DNA of 64,000 nt from Metabacillus indicus LMG 22858 (GCF_000708755.2 NZ_JGVU02000022.1:62001-126000); one strand, 5' to 3'; shown: positions 8,862-17,811, counted from the first letter of the stretch. The notes: a model not told the origin generated them from the letters alone. Numbers and translations are program-made.

Positions 8862-8898
8862 TAAAAAATCACCCGGGAAAATCCCGGGTGATTTGCAA
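8862..8898 (-). terminator. Terminator of the DUF6612-type lipoprotein gene
   Basis: Perfect 13-bp stem (AAATCACCCGGGA / TCCCGGGTGATTT, 8866-8894) with a 3-nt loop; on the minus strand it is followed by a T run. It lies directly after the minus-strand stop. Confidence 0.9.
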
Positions 8899-9753
8899 TT
8901 AACCTCCTGGCTGCACCTCTACAGCTTGATCTAAGACTTCTTGAGGAATACTGAAGCCTTCAAGCTCGTTCATTTCTGAGAATTTGGTAGAGATAGCCTG
9001 CTGCAGTTCCACTTTCTGTTCGTTTTCCGTAACGAACATTTTAATCACCATATCCAGGGCTTTCGGATAGTGGGTTTCTTTATCAAGTGTGTACGTATAA
9101 TCAATTTGTTCAATGTCCATTTGGTCCATAACAGCCTGCATATTCGGATCAGAGCCCATCATGTTTCCAGTCAGGCTCATCAGTTTTTCTCCATTACCTT
9201 TTACGCTCAGGATATATTCAGTGTCTGTTTCTTCAAGCTGAATGTCATCAGCCATTGCTTCCATTTGCTTAATCTGGTCTGCAGGCGTCATTGTTTTCGC
9301 CTGATTCATCATTTCTCCCATGCCCGGTCCTGCCTGGCTCATTTTGATCCAGCCTCCTGAAGCAGGATCGTTCATGTATATGTACTGGTCATCCATATAC
9401 ATTTCAATGGAAGTTGTCTGTCCTTCAGCTGACATATTCATTGTCTGCTGCATGACAAGCGGCTCGATATTCGTTTTTGTCTGCATGTCGGCCGTTGTTT
9501 CCATTTTTCCTTCACTTGATGTAATTGTCATATCCATTGTTCCGTCCATAGCGAAGTTTTTGAGATCAGCTGATTTCTCAGCAGCCGATGCAAGGACTTC
9601 TTCAGCTGTAGCTTCTTTCTCGGTATTTTCTGTTTCAGACTTCTCTGTTTCTGCTTGCTTGTCTTCTTTCTCCTCACTTGTTGCAGCGCTCTGTCCGCAT
9701 CCGGCCAAAACGAGTGTTAACAGTAAACTGATCAATAAACCCCATTTTTTCAA
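8899..9753 (-). CDS. Lipoprotein, DUF6612-like
   Basis: About 284 residues. A lipobox (LVLAGC) gives a lipidated Cys at residue 19, followed by a long Glu/Lys/Thr linker and a domain rich in Met and beta strands (MDGTMDMT, YMDDQYIYMNDP, QMDIEQIDYTYTLDKETHYP). This pattern fits the Firmicutes lipoprotein family DUF6612, thought to resemble LppX/LolA-type lipid-binding folds; function is unknown. The start is uncertain: TTG at 9753 keeps a normal 10-nt gap from AGGAG, whereas the TTG at 9762 almost touches it. No obvious operon partner. Confidence 0.7.
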   Translation of the reverse strand: MKKWGLLISLLLTLVLAGCGQSAATSEEKEDKQAETEKSETENTEKEATAEEVLASAAEKSADLKNFAMDGTMDMTITSSEGKMETTADMQTKTNIEPLVMQQTMNMSAEGQTTSIEMYMDDQYIYMNDPASGGWIKMSQAGPGMGEMMNQAKTMTPADQIKQMEAMADDIQLEETDTEYILSVKGNGEKLMSLTGNMMGSDPNMQAVMDQMDIEQIDYTYTLDKETHYPKALDMVIKMFVTENEQKVELQQAISTKFSEMNELEGFSIPQEVLDQAVEVQPGG

Positions 9754-9971
9754 AATAAACAAGCTCCTCTCAGGTTTGGTCTATCAAGCTGTACATACTT
9801 ATAAACGTTTGAAATCTCTTAAAGTTTCACTTTTTTTACCCCCTGACACTACCTGTAAATCATTTGAACTTTTCCCTTTGTTATCCAATTTAAAACCATT
9901 AAATAGGAAAATAGCAGGAATAGAACACATCAGGGATTCCATTGCCGAAAAAGGCCTTCCTTTCCATAAAA

Positions 9972-10006
9972 AAATCCGAACTGGCTAACCCAGCTCGGAT
10001 TTTATT
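9972..10006 (-). terminator. Terminator of the CDF transporter gene
   Basis: AAATCCGAACTGG / CCAGCTCGGATTT, 13-bp stem with one wobble pair and a 5-nt loop; minus-strand T run beyond it. Confidence 0.85.
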
Positions 10007-10018
10007 TAGCTTTAATAC

Positions 10019-10984
10019 TTAAACGGTAGGTTCGTCGCCCCATGTTTTGATTCCGTCAGATTCAAAAATGCCCAGCGTGACATCCGCGATATCAGGATCT
10101 GTATATAGCAGGTCCCGTACTCTGATTTTAATATCGTCGGCTACGGCAAGGGATAATCCCGGTTTCAGCTCAAGGTAGCTTTCAACATGATACTTCCGGC
10201 CTTCCTGGAGTATGCGGAGGTTTTTAATGTCCTCAACGTCCGGATCAGTCAGGATTAATTCGGCAATCCGGTCTTCCACATCTTTCGGTGCAGCAACCCC
10301 GATCAGGCCGATCGTATTCTCATAACCGATTTTAACGGCGATGACAATAAGCAGGATTCCAATCAGCAGCGTGCCGATACCGTCAAGCACATAGAGGCCG
10401 GTGAAATAAGAAACAACAATGGATACCAGGGCAAGAAGCGCACCGAACGTTGCAATAATATCTTCATAAAAAACAAGACGGGTCGGGGGAGAGGCAAGGC
10501 TGACATTTTTGAATGCATTTGATGCGAGCGCAAGTCCTTTTCCTTCCGTTCTTGTTTCGTGCGCAATTTCCTTCATTGCTTTTATCAGAATGAGTCCGTC
10601 AATGATAACGGCAATCACAAGGATACTGGCATTCAGCACGATATTTGTGGTTTCTTTCGGATGCTGAATCAGCTCCCATCCTTTATGCAGCGTCTCATAA
10701 GCCATAATGGATATAACAATAACCGCTATCAGAACAAAAAGATTCACTACCCGGCCAAAGCCTGTTGGAAACCGTTTCGTCGGAGCCTTTTCTGCAAGCG
10801 CGCTTCCCACAAAAACGAAGCCCTGATTGATTGCGTCTGCCGCTGAATGGAGAGTAGTTGCAAACATCGTTCCATTGCCGCTTATGAAGGCGGCAATCCC
10901 TTTAATAATAGTCAAAGCCGTATTTCCAAGAGCGGCAATCCCTGATGATTTGTTTCCCTTTTTCAATAGTTGAAAAAACGACAT
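10019..10984 (-). CDS. Cation diffusion facilitator (CDF) family transporter
   Basis: About 321 residues. The N-terminal half has six hydrophobic segments with the CDF metal-site pattern HSAADAINQ (TM2), though the usual HSxxD...HxxxD second site is less clear (VLDGIG in TM5). The C-terminal half is the cytoplasmic dimerisation domain (DVEDIKNLRILQEGRKYHVESYLELKPG). It probably exports Zn, Mn or Fe in exchange for protons; the metal cannot be assigned. ATG at 10984 is chosen because AGGTGG lies just upstream; the ATG at 10999 has no ribosome site. Confidence 0.85.
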   Translation of the reverse strand: MSFFQLLKKGNKSSGIAALGNTALTIIKGIAAFISGNGTMFATTLHSAADAINQGFVFVGSALAEKAPTKRFPTGFGRVVNLFVLIAVIVISIMAYETLHKGWELIQHPKETTNIVLNASILVIAVIIDGLILIKAMKEIAHETRTEGKGLALASNAFKNVSLASPPTRLVFYEDIIATFGALLALVSIVVSYFTGLYVLDGIGTLLIGILLIVIAVKIGYENTIGLIGVAAPKDVEDRIAELILTDPDVEDIKNLRILQEGRKYHVESYLELKPGLSLAVADDIKIRVRDLLYTDPDIADVTLGIFESDGIKTWGDEPTV

Positions 10985-11044
10985 AGTCCACCTGCCCATT
11001 TTTATTTGGTCATTTCCTATTACTATCCTGCAAATGCGTAAAAA

Positions 11045-12169
11045 TTACTCCATTTCAATGTCAATTGCTGAGTTGCGGAGCGGATCCTTCTTTTCTTTTC
11101 TGAGCAGATACAGCCTGTATGAATGACTGACTATGACTTTTAAGATGGCATAAGTCGGAACGGCAAGCAGCATGCCCAAAAGGCCGCCCATGCTTCCTGC
11201 AACAATCAACAGCAGGATAATGGTTAACGGATGAATATCCAGTCTTTTCCCCATGATCAGCGGGGATGTAACGTTGCCGTCGATTTGCTGGACGATAATG
11301 ACCACAATCAGAACCTGTATGACCATAAATGGCGAGTCCAAAAAGCCTACAATCACGGCAGGAATCACCGCAATAAATGGTCCGAGGAAAGGAATAACGT
11401 TCGTCAGCATCGCAAAAAGAGCGAGGAGAATGGAGTAATCAAGGCCGATAATCAGGTAGCCAATATACATCATGACCCCGACGACAAGGCTGACAAGAGC
11501 CTGCCCCTGAATATAGGAGCTGAGGGCATGATCCATGTCCTTTAAAATCAGCTTTGCTTCTTCAGCTTTTGTGTATGGAAGAAAGCGAAGCACTTGTTTA
11601 GGTGCATGGTCCCCGTCTTTCAGCAGATAAAAGACGATAAACGGAACGGTCACAAATATGGTCGCTATGCTTGTCAGAATGCCGATAAACCCTGTAATTC
11701 TGCTCCCGATATTGCTGACGTTTGACTGGAAATAATCTGTTACAGAAGCCGTCATTTTTTCAAACGTCATGATGTCATTCTGTTCAAAGCGGGCAAACCA
11801 TTTGTTTTCCCTCAGTGCTAGAAGGTTGTCCTGCAAGGTCTGGACAATTTGCGGGAAGTTGTTGATCAGCTGCTGAAACTGCTGTTGAATCGGCGGGCCA
11901 ATCAGGAAAACAGCGAGTGTGCCAAGTCCAATCACAAGCAAGTAAATAATGATGATGGAAATGGTATTTGGAACACCTTTTCTTCCGAGGAACCTTACAA
12001 TGGGCCGGAGCAGATAAAAAATGATGCCCGATACAAGAAACGGAAAGAAAAGAGTCGTGAAAATGATTTCAAGAGGCCTGAAGATGAAATCCACTTTCGT
12101 TGATAAAAGAATGATTGTCAGAAAAATAATAATGCCGTATCCGATTTTAAACATTTTGTCTTTCGGCAA
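11045..12169 (-). CDS. AI-2E family transporter (YueF/YubA type)
   Basis: 374 residues with the membrane pattern of the AI-2E transporter (PerM) family: two N-terminal helices, a middle amphipathic region, then the signature stretch around ALFAMLTNVIPFLGPFIAVIPAVIVG and a late PLIMGKRLDIHPLTIILLLI motif. Members may export autoinducer-2 or act as Na+(Li+)/H+ antiporters; the role here is open. The start is probably TTG at 12169, with a GTGGTG-like site eight bases upstream; ATG at 12154 has no good site. Confidence 0.85.
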   Translation of the reverse strand: MPKDKMFKIGYGIIIFLTIILLSTKVDFIFRPLEIIFTTLFFPFLVSGIIFYLLRPIVRFLGRKGVPNTISIIIIYLLVIGLGTLAVFLIGPPIQQQFQQLINNFPQIVQTLQDNLLALRENKWFARFEQNDIMTFEKMTASVTDYFQSNVSNIGSRITGFIGILTSIATIFVTVPFIVFYLLKDGDHAPKQVLRFLPYTKAEEAKLILKDMDHALSSYIQGQALVSLVVGVMMYIGYLIIGLDYSILLALFAMLTNVIPFLGPFIAVIPAVIVGFLDSPFMVIQVLIVVIIVQQIDGNVTSPLIMGKRLDIHPLTIILLLIVAGSMGGLLGMLLAVPTYAILKVIVSHSYRLYLLRKEKKDPLRNSAIDIEME

Positions 12170-12268
12170 ATAGATGCACCACTTTCTGTCGTATTTCTCA
12201 CTTTCATGAGCTTCGGCAATTTGCCATAATCAGCTTTTCCCGAGAAGGGATTGAATGAAACCATGTGA

Positions 12269-12640
12269 TTATTCCCACTGCTTGTACTGGCTCTCAAGCT
12301 GGTCTGCTGAAAGCTTATTTTTCTGGAGAGCAGGCGGACATATCCGATTATAGCTGATAATGTCCTGATTGATTTTCTCAACTTCTTTTATACGCTGATT
12401 TTTATCTTTAAGTTTCATTGCCCTCTCAATCTGCTGTCTGATTTCTTTTTGACGCTGCAGCCATGCGGGCAGATAGTTAGCATTTTTGACGATTTTGGAG
12501 AAAATATCCCCTTCGAGAGCACTTTTTGGCAGGGGCTTTCCCATCCCCGGCAGTTTTGCAGCACCGCCTTTTTTCTCAAAGTCACCGTAAATCGAGCTCA
12601 TCAAATCTCTGTTCTCTTTATTGTGTGGTTCTTTTTTCAT
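12269..12640 (-). CDS. DUF1992 (DnaJC28-like) protein
   Basis: 123 residues, strong GGGAGG site five bases before the ATG. It carries the DUF1992 signature: GGAAKLPGMGKPLPKSALEGD followed by a lysine-rich helical segment and YNRICPPALQ. The family is named for DnaJ homologue subfamily C member 28 but has no J domain; function is unknown. It lies between a membrane transporter and the STAS protein on the same strand, with no sign of tight coupling. Confidence 0.85.
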   Translation of the reverse strand: MKKEPHNKENRDLMSSIYGDFEKKGGAAKLPGMGKPLPKSALEGDIFSKIVKNANYLPAWLQRQKEIRQQIERAMKLKDKNQRIKEVEKINQDIISYNRICPPALQKNKLSADQLESQYKQWE

Positions 12641-12716
12641 CGCAGCCTCCCGTATTGCCTTCTTTTAAGAGAACTTCTGTATCCATTCCCAAATTCCTTG
12701 CATGTACGAAGATAAA

Positions 12717-12749
12717 AAGAAAAACCTATCATAAAAGATAGGTTTCAAG
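12717..12749 (-). terminator. Terminator of the B12-sensor/STAS operon
   Basis: AAACCTATC (12722-12730) and GATAGGTTT (12737-12745) make a 9-bp stem; on the minus strand it is followed by TTTTTCTTTTT. The STAS stop codon lies inside the hairpin. Confidence 0.8.
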
Positions 12750-13472
12750 CGCGGAACTGAGGCTGCTGACATATGTGGCATCAAGTGTTGTATTGCTGCT
12801 GTAAACTTGTTTCGCCTGAACCGGATTCAAGCTTGCAAAACAAGTGGAAGCTCCCATCAAAGTGAACTCCTTCACGAGATTTGCAAGAGCCTTCATACCG
12901 GTTTCAGTAATGGATCCTACACCATGAAAATCAATCGTGACTTGCTCTGCACAGGTTTCCTGGAGAAGATTTAAAAGTCTTCCGGCATTAGCTGAAACCA
13001 GCTCTTCGGTCAAATCACCGTACAAGGGGAGAAGGGCTGTCTTTTTCGTGAGCATAATAAATGGGCACGAAAGCTCAATGATTTTCCTGTATGCGTCCTC
13101 GGCCTCTTCTTTTTTTGCAAGCAGCTGCAGGTCTGTTTCCGCAAGTCTTCTGCGGTGAAGCTCGACCTGCTGAACAAGCATCTCCATTTTTGAGTTTTGT
13201 TCAGTAAGAATCAGATACAGAAATTCATTATCTGTATTTATGTTCAATTTAAACAGAGCAAGGGGAGATTGTAAGGTTCTGAGTACAAGCTCTGAGTCGT
13301 TTTTTCCGGAAGATAACACTTTCTCGGCTTTTCTTCTGCTGTCCTCATCAGCCAGATCAAGAAAGCTTTCCTTCTCTGCAAACAGCTTGCCGGCTGCAAG
13401 AGAGCGTTCAAGGATACGGAATTTTTTATCTAATTTAAAGAAAGGAAGCGGAAGGTGTCTGCCGTCAAGCAT
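12729..13472 (-). CDS. PAS-like/STAS protein, RsbR-type regulator
   Basis: 247 residues. The N-terminus (about 5-95) looks like a degenerate PAS or other small sensor fold; residues 95-135 form a charged coiled-coil linker (QVELHRRRLAETDLQLLAKK). From about 140 on there is a STAS domain with the RsbR/YtvA layout: LPLYGDLTEE, then VTIDFHGVGSITETGMKAL and LVKEFTLMGAS. In RsbR proteins the threonines of this region are phosphorylated by RsbT within the stressosome; Thr residues are present at ITETG. The gene overlaps the upstream B12-sensor gene by 8 bp, so the two products are made together. Confidence 0.82.
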   Translation of the reverse strand: MLDGRHLPLPFFKLDKKFRILERSLAAGKLFAEKESFLDLADEDSRRKAEKVLSSGKNDSELVLRTLQSPLALFKLNINTDNEFLYLILTEQNSKMEMLVQQVELHRRRLAETDLQLLAKKEEAEDAYRKIIELSCPFIMLTKKTALLPLYGDLTEELVSANAGRLLNLLQETCAEQVTIDFHGVGSITETGMKALANLVKEFTLMGASTCFASLNPVQAKQVYSSNTTLDATYVSSLSSALETYLL

Positions 13473-14106
13473 AGCTGTTTTCCTTCAGCAGCCAGTCATT
13501 TGCTGCAGATAGACTGGAGAAAAGCTGGGTGTTTGATGAACAGATGTTCTTGAAGTCATACGAAGCAACCAGTCTTCCTCCCACAATCACCTGAGGAGAG
13601 TGATCAAGTTTTTCTATTTCATCTATATAGTGTGACAGACGTTCAGAGTTTTTACGGAGTGAAAAAGAAAGTCCGACAACATCCGGCTTCCATTCTTCTG
13701 CGTATTCAAGAGCGTATTCCAGCGGCAGACTCGCTCCAAACAGCCTCGTCTGATAACCGTGCCATTCAAACAAAATAGAAACCATCTTCAGCCCCAGGTG
13801 ATGAAGTTCATCTTCCAGGCAAAGAAACATGGCTTTTTTTTCGGTTTTTGGTATTTGCTTTAAACTGTATTCTTTATACCGCGACAGAATAAAGTCGCAG
13901 GTTGTGGTTGCAAGGTGTTCATCAGCTACAGAAATCTCATCTTCTTCCCACAGCAGGCCAATCTTTGCCATAGAAGGAGTAAGTAGCTCCTGCATAACCG
14001 CCAGAGGATGTGCACCGTCATCGTGGCTTTTTTTTAAGATATCCCACGCGCCATTCTGATTGCCGTCAAGCAGCAATCTTGTAAAAGCAGCAGTATCTAT
14101 ATTCAT
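13465..14106 (-). CDS. CarH-like B12-binding sensor without DNA-binding domain
   Basis: 213 residues: a four-helix B12-binding-2 domain (about 1-85) and a Rossmann-type cobalamin domain (about 90-205). Motifs specific to adenosylcobalamin photoreceptors of the CarH/LitR class are visible: Trp then exactly nine residues then Glu-His (LLW...ADEH), and an ExHxxG form of the cobalamin-ligand motif (ELHHLG) in which the His would bind cobalt. GASLPLEYA and VVGLSFS, VIVGG complete the fold. The MerR-type DNA-binding part of CarH is absent. RBS GAGGTG. Downstream it overlaps the STAS gene, so the signal probably passes to that protein rather than to DNA. Function is inferred; light sensing is not proven. 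Confidence 0.85.
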   Translation of the reverse strand: MNIDTAAFTRLLLDGNQNGAWDILKKSHDDGAHPLAVMQELLTPSMAKIGLLWEEDEISVADEHLATTTCDFILSRYKEYSLKQIPKTEKKAMFLCLEDELHHLGLKMVSILFEWHGYQTRLFGASLPLEYALEYAEEWKPDVVGLSFSLRKNSERLSHYIDEIEKLDHSPQVIVGGRLVASYDFKNICSSNTQLFSSLSAANDWLLKENSYA

Positions 14107-14421
14107 TCTGTCACCTCAGAATCCATCAATTAAATGTTATGACCCGATTTCTGCCATCTTCAACCTATCTTACCATATTGGGGCTGATTTAGAGGAGGAA
14201 GAAGCATCCATCAGCTTTGAAAAGAAACCCCATTTCCCGGTTCAAATATTAGACTGTACAGGCAGAAATGCGATAAAATAGACTTATTCCCCTATTTAGT
14301 ACCTTCAAAACCGAATCAGCTTTGATGGTTATTCCAGAAATTCCTTTATACCAGCCCCAGGCTGCCATCTTCATTTAAAACACTTTTTTACCATAAATCT
14401 GAATCTAGAGGTGAGGCCATA
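14107..14421. other. Intergenic region between divergent operons
   Basis: 315 bp without a gene between the B12-sensor operon (minus) and the K+/H+ antiporter (plus). It holds the SigB-like site on the minus strand described separately. On the plus strand a TAAAAT at 14274-14279 might be a -10 element for the antiporter, but its possible -35 (TTAGAC, 14249-14254) is 19 bp away, which is weak. Confidence 0.5.
14140..14165 (-). promoter_or_regulatory. SigB-like promoter upstream of the B12-sensor/STAS operon
   Basis: Reading the minus strand: GGTTGA, 14 nt, GGGTCA, compared with the Bacillus SigB consensus GTTTAA-N12-15-GGGTAT. It ends about 34 bp before the start codon of the B12-sensor gene. 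A SigB promoter would fit a stress-pathway regulator, but the match is partial. Confidence 0.4.
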
Positions 14422-15891
14422 TTGACATTTTCTGTAGATAACATCATTCTCATATTCGCTGTTCTCCTGACAATCGGAGTTATGACCGCAAAGTTTTCCT
14501 CGCGGCTTGGATTGCCTTCACTTGTCTTCTTCATTGCTGTCGGAATGGTGCTGAGCCATTATATTTACTTCGACAATGCAAAGCTTGCCCAGCTTTTTGG
14601 GGTGATTGCCCTCATTATCATCATCTTTGACGGAGGTCTCCAGACGAAATGGACGGATGTACGCAAGATCATCGTTCCGTCTTCAATGCTTGCGACAATC
14701 GGCGTTTTTGTCACAACCATCATCATAGGGGTATTTGCTAAATATGTTCTGGGTCTGACGTGGCTTGAAGGGCTTCTGTTCGGTGCAATTGTCGGATCAA
14801 CGGATGCAGCAGCTGTTTTTGCCGTGCTCGGCAATAAAAACATAAAGAAACGGCTGACTTCAACACTTGAAGCAGAATCCGGAACAAACGATCCAATGGC
14901 TGTTTTTTTAACCGTTACCATCATCCATTTAATTGGCCAGCCGGAAACGGGATTCTTCGGCCTTATCCTGCGCTTCTTCTGGGAAATGGGCTTTGGGCTT
15001 GCTGCAGGATTGCTTTTTGGTAAACTCGCTGTTTGGGTCATCAACAAAATCAATCTGGATTCTTCCGGTCTTTATCCGGTTCTTTCACTAGCGATGGCTG
15101 TCCTGACTTACGCTCTGACTACCGCAGCAAATGCAAGCGGACTGCTTGCGGTATATGTGATGGCGGTTATTGTAGGAAATTCAGACCTTACTTTCCGTCA
15201 TTCCATTATCCGCTTTAACGAAGGCCTAGCTTGGATGATGCAGATTCTGATGTTCATTTTACTTGGTTTGCTTGTTTTCCCGAACCAGCTTGTTGATATC
15301 GTTTGGGAAGGACTGCTGCTCTCCATCGTTCTGATGATCGTCGCGCGTCCGGCAGGAGTGTTCCTGAGCATGATAGCCTCCAAGTTTTCATTGAAAGAAA
15401 AACTGTTTATTTCGTGGGCCGGACTGAGGGGCGCCGTTCCGATTGTCCTCGCAACCTATCCGATGCTCGCGGGGCTTGAAAACAGCCAGCTGATCTTTAA
15501 CGTCGTCTTTTTCGTCGTTTTGACATCTGCGCTGCTTCAAGGAGCGACACTGACGCCTCTTGCAAACAAATTAAAGCTGTCTGAAAGCAAGAAAAACTCT
15601 GTGCCGCATTCGCTTGAGCTGATTTCAATCGGGAGGACGAACAATGAAATGGTTGAACTGGAGGTCGGAGAAGGGGCTGCCGTCTCAGGAAAAGAACTGA
15701 AGGACATTGAGCTTCCGAATGATGCGCTTATAACAGCTGTCATCAGGAACGAAAAACTTCATACGCCGCGGGGGGAAACGAATATTTTCTCAGGTGACAC
15801 CCTGTATATTCTTGTTTCGAAAAAGAACCGCGAAAAAATTAAAGCGATCTTTCAGGGAGATGGCCATGAAGCAGCCGAGAGTTCTGAGTAG
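14422..15891 (+). CDS. Potassium/proton antiporter, NhaP2/CvrA type, with RCK_C domain
   Basis: 489 residues. The first 390 contain 12-13 hydrophobic segments of the CPA1 family with the conserved GAIVGSTDAAAVFAVL and EAESGTNDP motifs; the aspartates in the latter are ion-binding in this class. LRGAVPIVLA appears in the last third. The C-terminal 80 residues form a TrkA_C (RCK_C) domain that usually gates such transporters by nucleotide or ion binding. TTG start with AGAGGTGAGG upstream. Similar proteins exchange K+ (or Na+) for H+. Confidence 0.88.
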   Translation: MTFSVDNIILIFAVLLTIGVMTAKFSSRLGLPSLVFFIAVGMVLSHYIYFDNAKLAQLFGVIALIIIIFDGGLQTKWTDVRKIIVPSSMLATIGVFVTTIIIGVFAKYVLGLTWLEGLLFGAIVGSTDAAAVFAVLGNKNIKKRLTSTLEAESGTNDPMAVFLTVTIIHLIGQPETGFFGLILRFFWEMGFGLAAGLLFGKLAVWVINKINLDSSGLYPVLSLAMAVLTYALTTAANASGLLAVYVMAVIVGNSDLTFRHSIIRFNEGLAWMMQILMFILLGLLVFPNQLVDIVWEGLLLSIVLMIVARPAGVFLSMIASKFSLKEKLFISWAGLRGAVPIVLATYPMLAGLENSQLIFNVVFFVVLTSALLQGATLTPLANKLKLSESKKNSVPHSLELISIGRTNNEMVELEVGEGAAVSGKELKDIELPNDALITAVIRNEKLHTPRGETNIFSGDTLYILVSKKNREKIKAIFQGDGHEAAESSE

Positions 15892-15951
15892 GAATCAGAA
15901 CTCCGAATTTCATTTCCTTAGAATAATCAGGCTCACTTAAATGAAAGGGCA

Positions 15952-16578
15952 GTGAAAAACATGGAGAGTTCGGAGCTTCTTATTTTTATGGAGGAATACG
16001 GATATGTTGCCCTTTACGTCATGCTTTCAGCGGGTACCTTCTTTATTCCCCTTCCTAACGAAGTCATCATCATGATGGGAGGATTTGCATCTTCACACGG
16101 GATCCTGCATCCGGTTCCTGCTTTTTTCACCTCATATTTGGGTATCATGACTGCCCTTACATGCTGGTTCTTGATCGGAAAAAGTTTTGGCGGGCTTGCC
16201 CTTTCCATTCTTGTCAGAAAAGAAAGAGCAAAGAGACGGTTTGAACGATTTCAGCACCGCTTCTCAAAATACGGAGAATATACGCTTGGAATCACTTATT
16301 TTTTTCCGCTTCTGCGTCATTTAGGCCCTGTGCTTGCAGGGATGAACAAGGTAAAGTTCTGGAAATTCGCGCTGCTTGCATACGGTTCTGCATTTATATG
16401 GGCTCTCGCGTTTTTTTGGCTCGGAAACCGGTTTGGCGACTCGGCTGAAACAGTCAATGCCCTGTTCAACCGTTTTGGTCCGGCTTTTATAGCTGCAGGC
16501 TGTGCACTATTTGCAGGAATGATCCTGCTGCGCTACGTTCAGAGAAAAAGAATAAAATCACAGCAGCATGGGGGTTAG
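15952..16578 (+). CDS. DedA-family membrane protein
   Basis: About 208 residues from a GTG at 15952; an in-frame ATG at 15961 is an alternative, since AAAGGG upstream could serve either. The DedA/SNARE-associated fold is shown by FIPLPNEVIIMMGGF near the N-terminus and FFPLLRHLGPVLAG in the middle, followed by the paired C-terminal helices. DedA proteins are flippase-like membrane proteins linked to lipid carrier recycling and membrane homeostasis. The next gene begins four bases after its stop. Confidence 0.85.
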   Translation: MKNMESSELLIFMEEYGYVALYVMLSAGTFFIPLPNEVIIMMGGFASSHGILHPVPAFFTSYLGIMTALTCWFLIGKSFGGLALSILVRKERAKRRFERFQHRFSKYGEYTLGITYFFPLLRHLGPVLAGMNKVKFWKFALLAYGSAFIWALAFFWLGNRFGDSAETVNALFNRFGPAFIAAGCALFAGMILLRYVQRKRIKSQQHGG

Positions 16579-16581
16579 GGA

Positions 16582-17058
16582 ATGAGTACTGAAACGATGG
16601 ATGTGTTTCATAAGAAAACGGCAGTAACCTTATTTAATGGAGTTTGGGACCTGATGGAAAAGGAAACGAGGAGTCAGCAGGAAACCGATGCGATGATTCA
16701 TATGGCTCATGCATCCCGCTACCACTGGGAGCAGGCTGGAAATGCTCTTAATCTCTCAAGGGGAGAATGGCAGATCTCAAGAGTTTACGCCATTTTAGGA
16801 AGAGCTGAGCCGGCACTGTATCATGCGCACCGAAACTTGGAGATCTGCCTTTCGAATGAAATCAGGGATTTTGATCTTGCTTATGCATATGAAGCCCTCG
16901 CGCGGGCATATTTGACGGCTGGTGATGGCACTAAATACAGCGAGTATATGGAGACTGCAATTCTTGCTGCTGGACAAATTGAGAAAGAAGAAAACCGCAC
17001 TCTCCTTGAAAATGATTTAAATCAGCTGAAACTTCATGCAGCAAAACTTGGATGGTAG
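16582..17058 (+). CDS. Hypothetical TPR-like helical protein
   Basis: 158 residues, all helical in appearance. The pattern of Ala/Tyr/Leu positions (HMAHASRYHWEQAG, QISRVYAILGRAEPALYHAHR, DLAYAYEALARAYLTAG) resembles two or three tetratricopeptide-like helical hairpins. I do not recognise a named family. It starts four bases after the DedA gene, so the two are probably co-transcribed, but nothing links the functions. Confidence 0.7.
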   Translation: MSTETMDVFHKKTAVTLFNGVWDLMEKETRSQQETDAMIHMAHASRYHWEQAGNALNLSRGEWQISRVYAILGRAEPALYHAHRNLEICLSNEIRDFDLAYAYEALARAYLTAGDGTKYSEYMETAILAAGQIEKEENRTLLENDLNQLKLHAAKLGW

Positions 17059-17232
17059 GACATATCCGGGTTTTTTTGTTTGTGTAAACAAACATCCAAA
17101 CTTATAAAAAACGCGTTCTCTATGTAATCAGGGCTGACAGAAGTTTAGAAAACTGTTGAAATTAGGCGAATGTCCCGCCGGTATACCGTGATAAGATACA
17201 GTGGATGATATAAGTGAAAGGAATTGATCGAG

Positions 17233-17805
17233 ATGAAAAAATGGATAAGTATAGCGGTAATGGCCGTTTTGCTGATTTTCCCCAATGCCGTCATGGCGCA
17301 CACACATATGACTTCTTCTCTTCCTGAAGAGGGTTCAACTGTTACAGAACCTTTGAAAACAATAGAATTGACATTTGATACACAGATAGAACCTCTAAGT
17401 TCGATGAAGCTTGTGAAAGATGGATCTGAGGTGCCTGTTGAGGTTAAAGCAGAAGTGGAAAAGCTGGTTGGCACGCCTCAAAATGAGCTTGAAAACGGAG
17501 CTTACACAGCTGAATGGAAAATTATCGGCGAAGACGGACATGAAATGGAAGGAACGCTTTCTTTCAATGTTCAGCAGGAGGCTGAAGAAGCTCCGCAAAC
17601 AGATGAGGAAGCCTCGCAAACGGAAGAAGAACCTGAAGACAGCGGGAAATCTGAAGGGGAAGCTGCAAAGGAACAGCCGGCTGATGAGCAGACCGGAAGT
17701 GCTGAAGCTTCCGAGGAAAACTCTCCGGTTATGCCAATAGCCCTTGCGGCAATTGGCGTTCTGGCGGTTATTTTCATCATTTCTCTCATGAGAAAAAAAC
17801 GGTAA
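17233..17805 (+). CDS. CopC-domain copper-resistance/uptake protein
   Basis: About 190 residues. A signal peptide ends at VMAHTH, and the mature N-terminal His plus the following beta-sandwich (LPEEGSTV, IELTFDTQIEP, YTAEWKIIGEDGHEMEGTLSFNV) define the CopC/PcoC copper-binding domain. A Glu/Ala-rich linker leads to a single C-terminal membrane helix and RKKR. In B. subtilis YcnJ CopC and CopD are fused; here they are separate adjacent genes. ATG at 17233 has AAGGAA ten bases upstream. Confidence 0.88.
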   Translation: MKKWISIAVMAVLLIFPNAVMAHTHMTSSLPEEGSTVTEPLKTIELTFDTQIEPLSSMKLVKDGSEVPVEVKAEVEKLVGTPQNELENGAYTAEWKIIGEDGHEMEGTLSFNVQQEAEEAPQTDEEASQTEEEPEDSGKSEGEAAKEQPADEQTGSAEASEENSPVMPIALAAIGVLAVIFIISLMRKKR

Positions 17806-17811
17806 AGAGCT

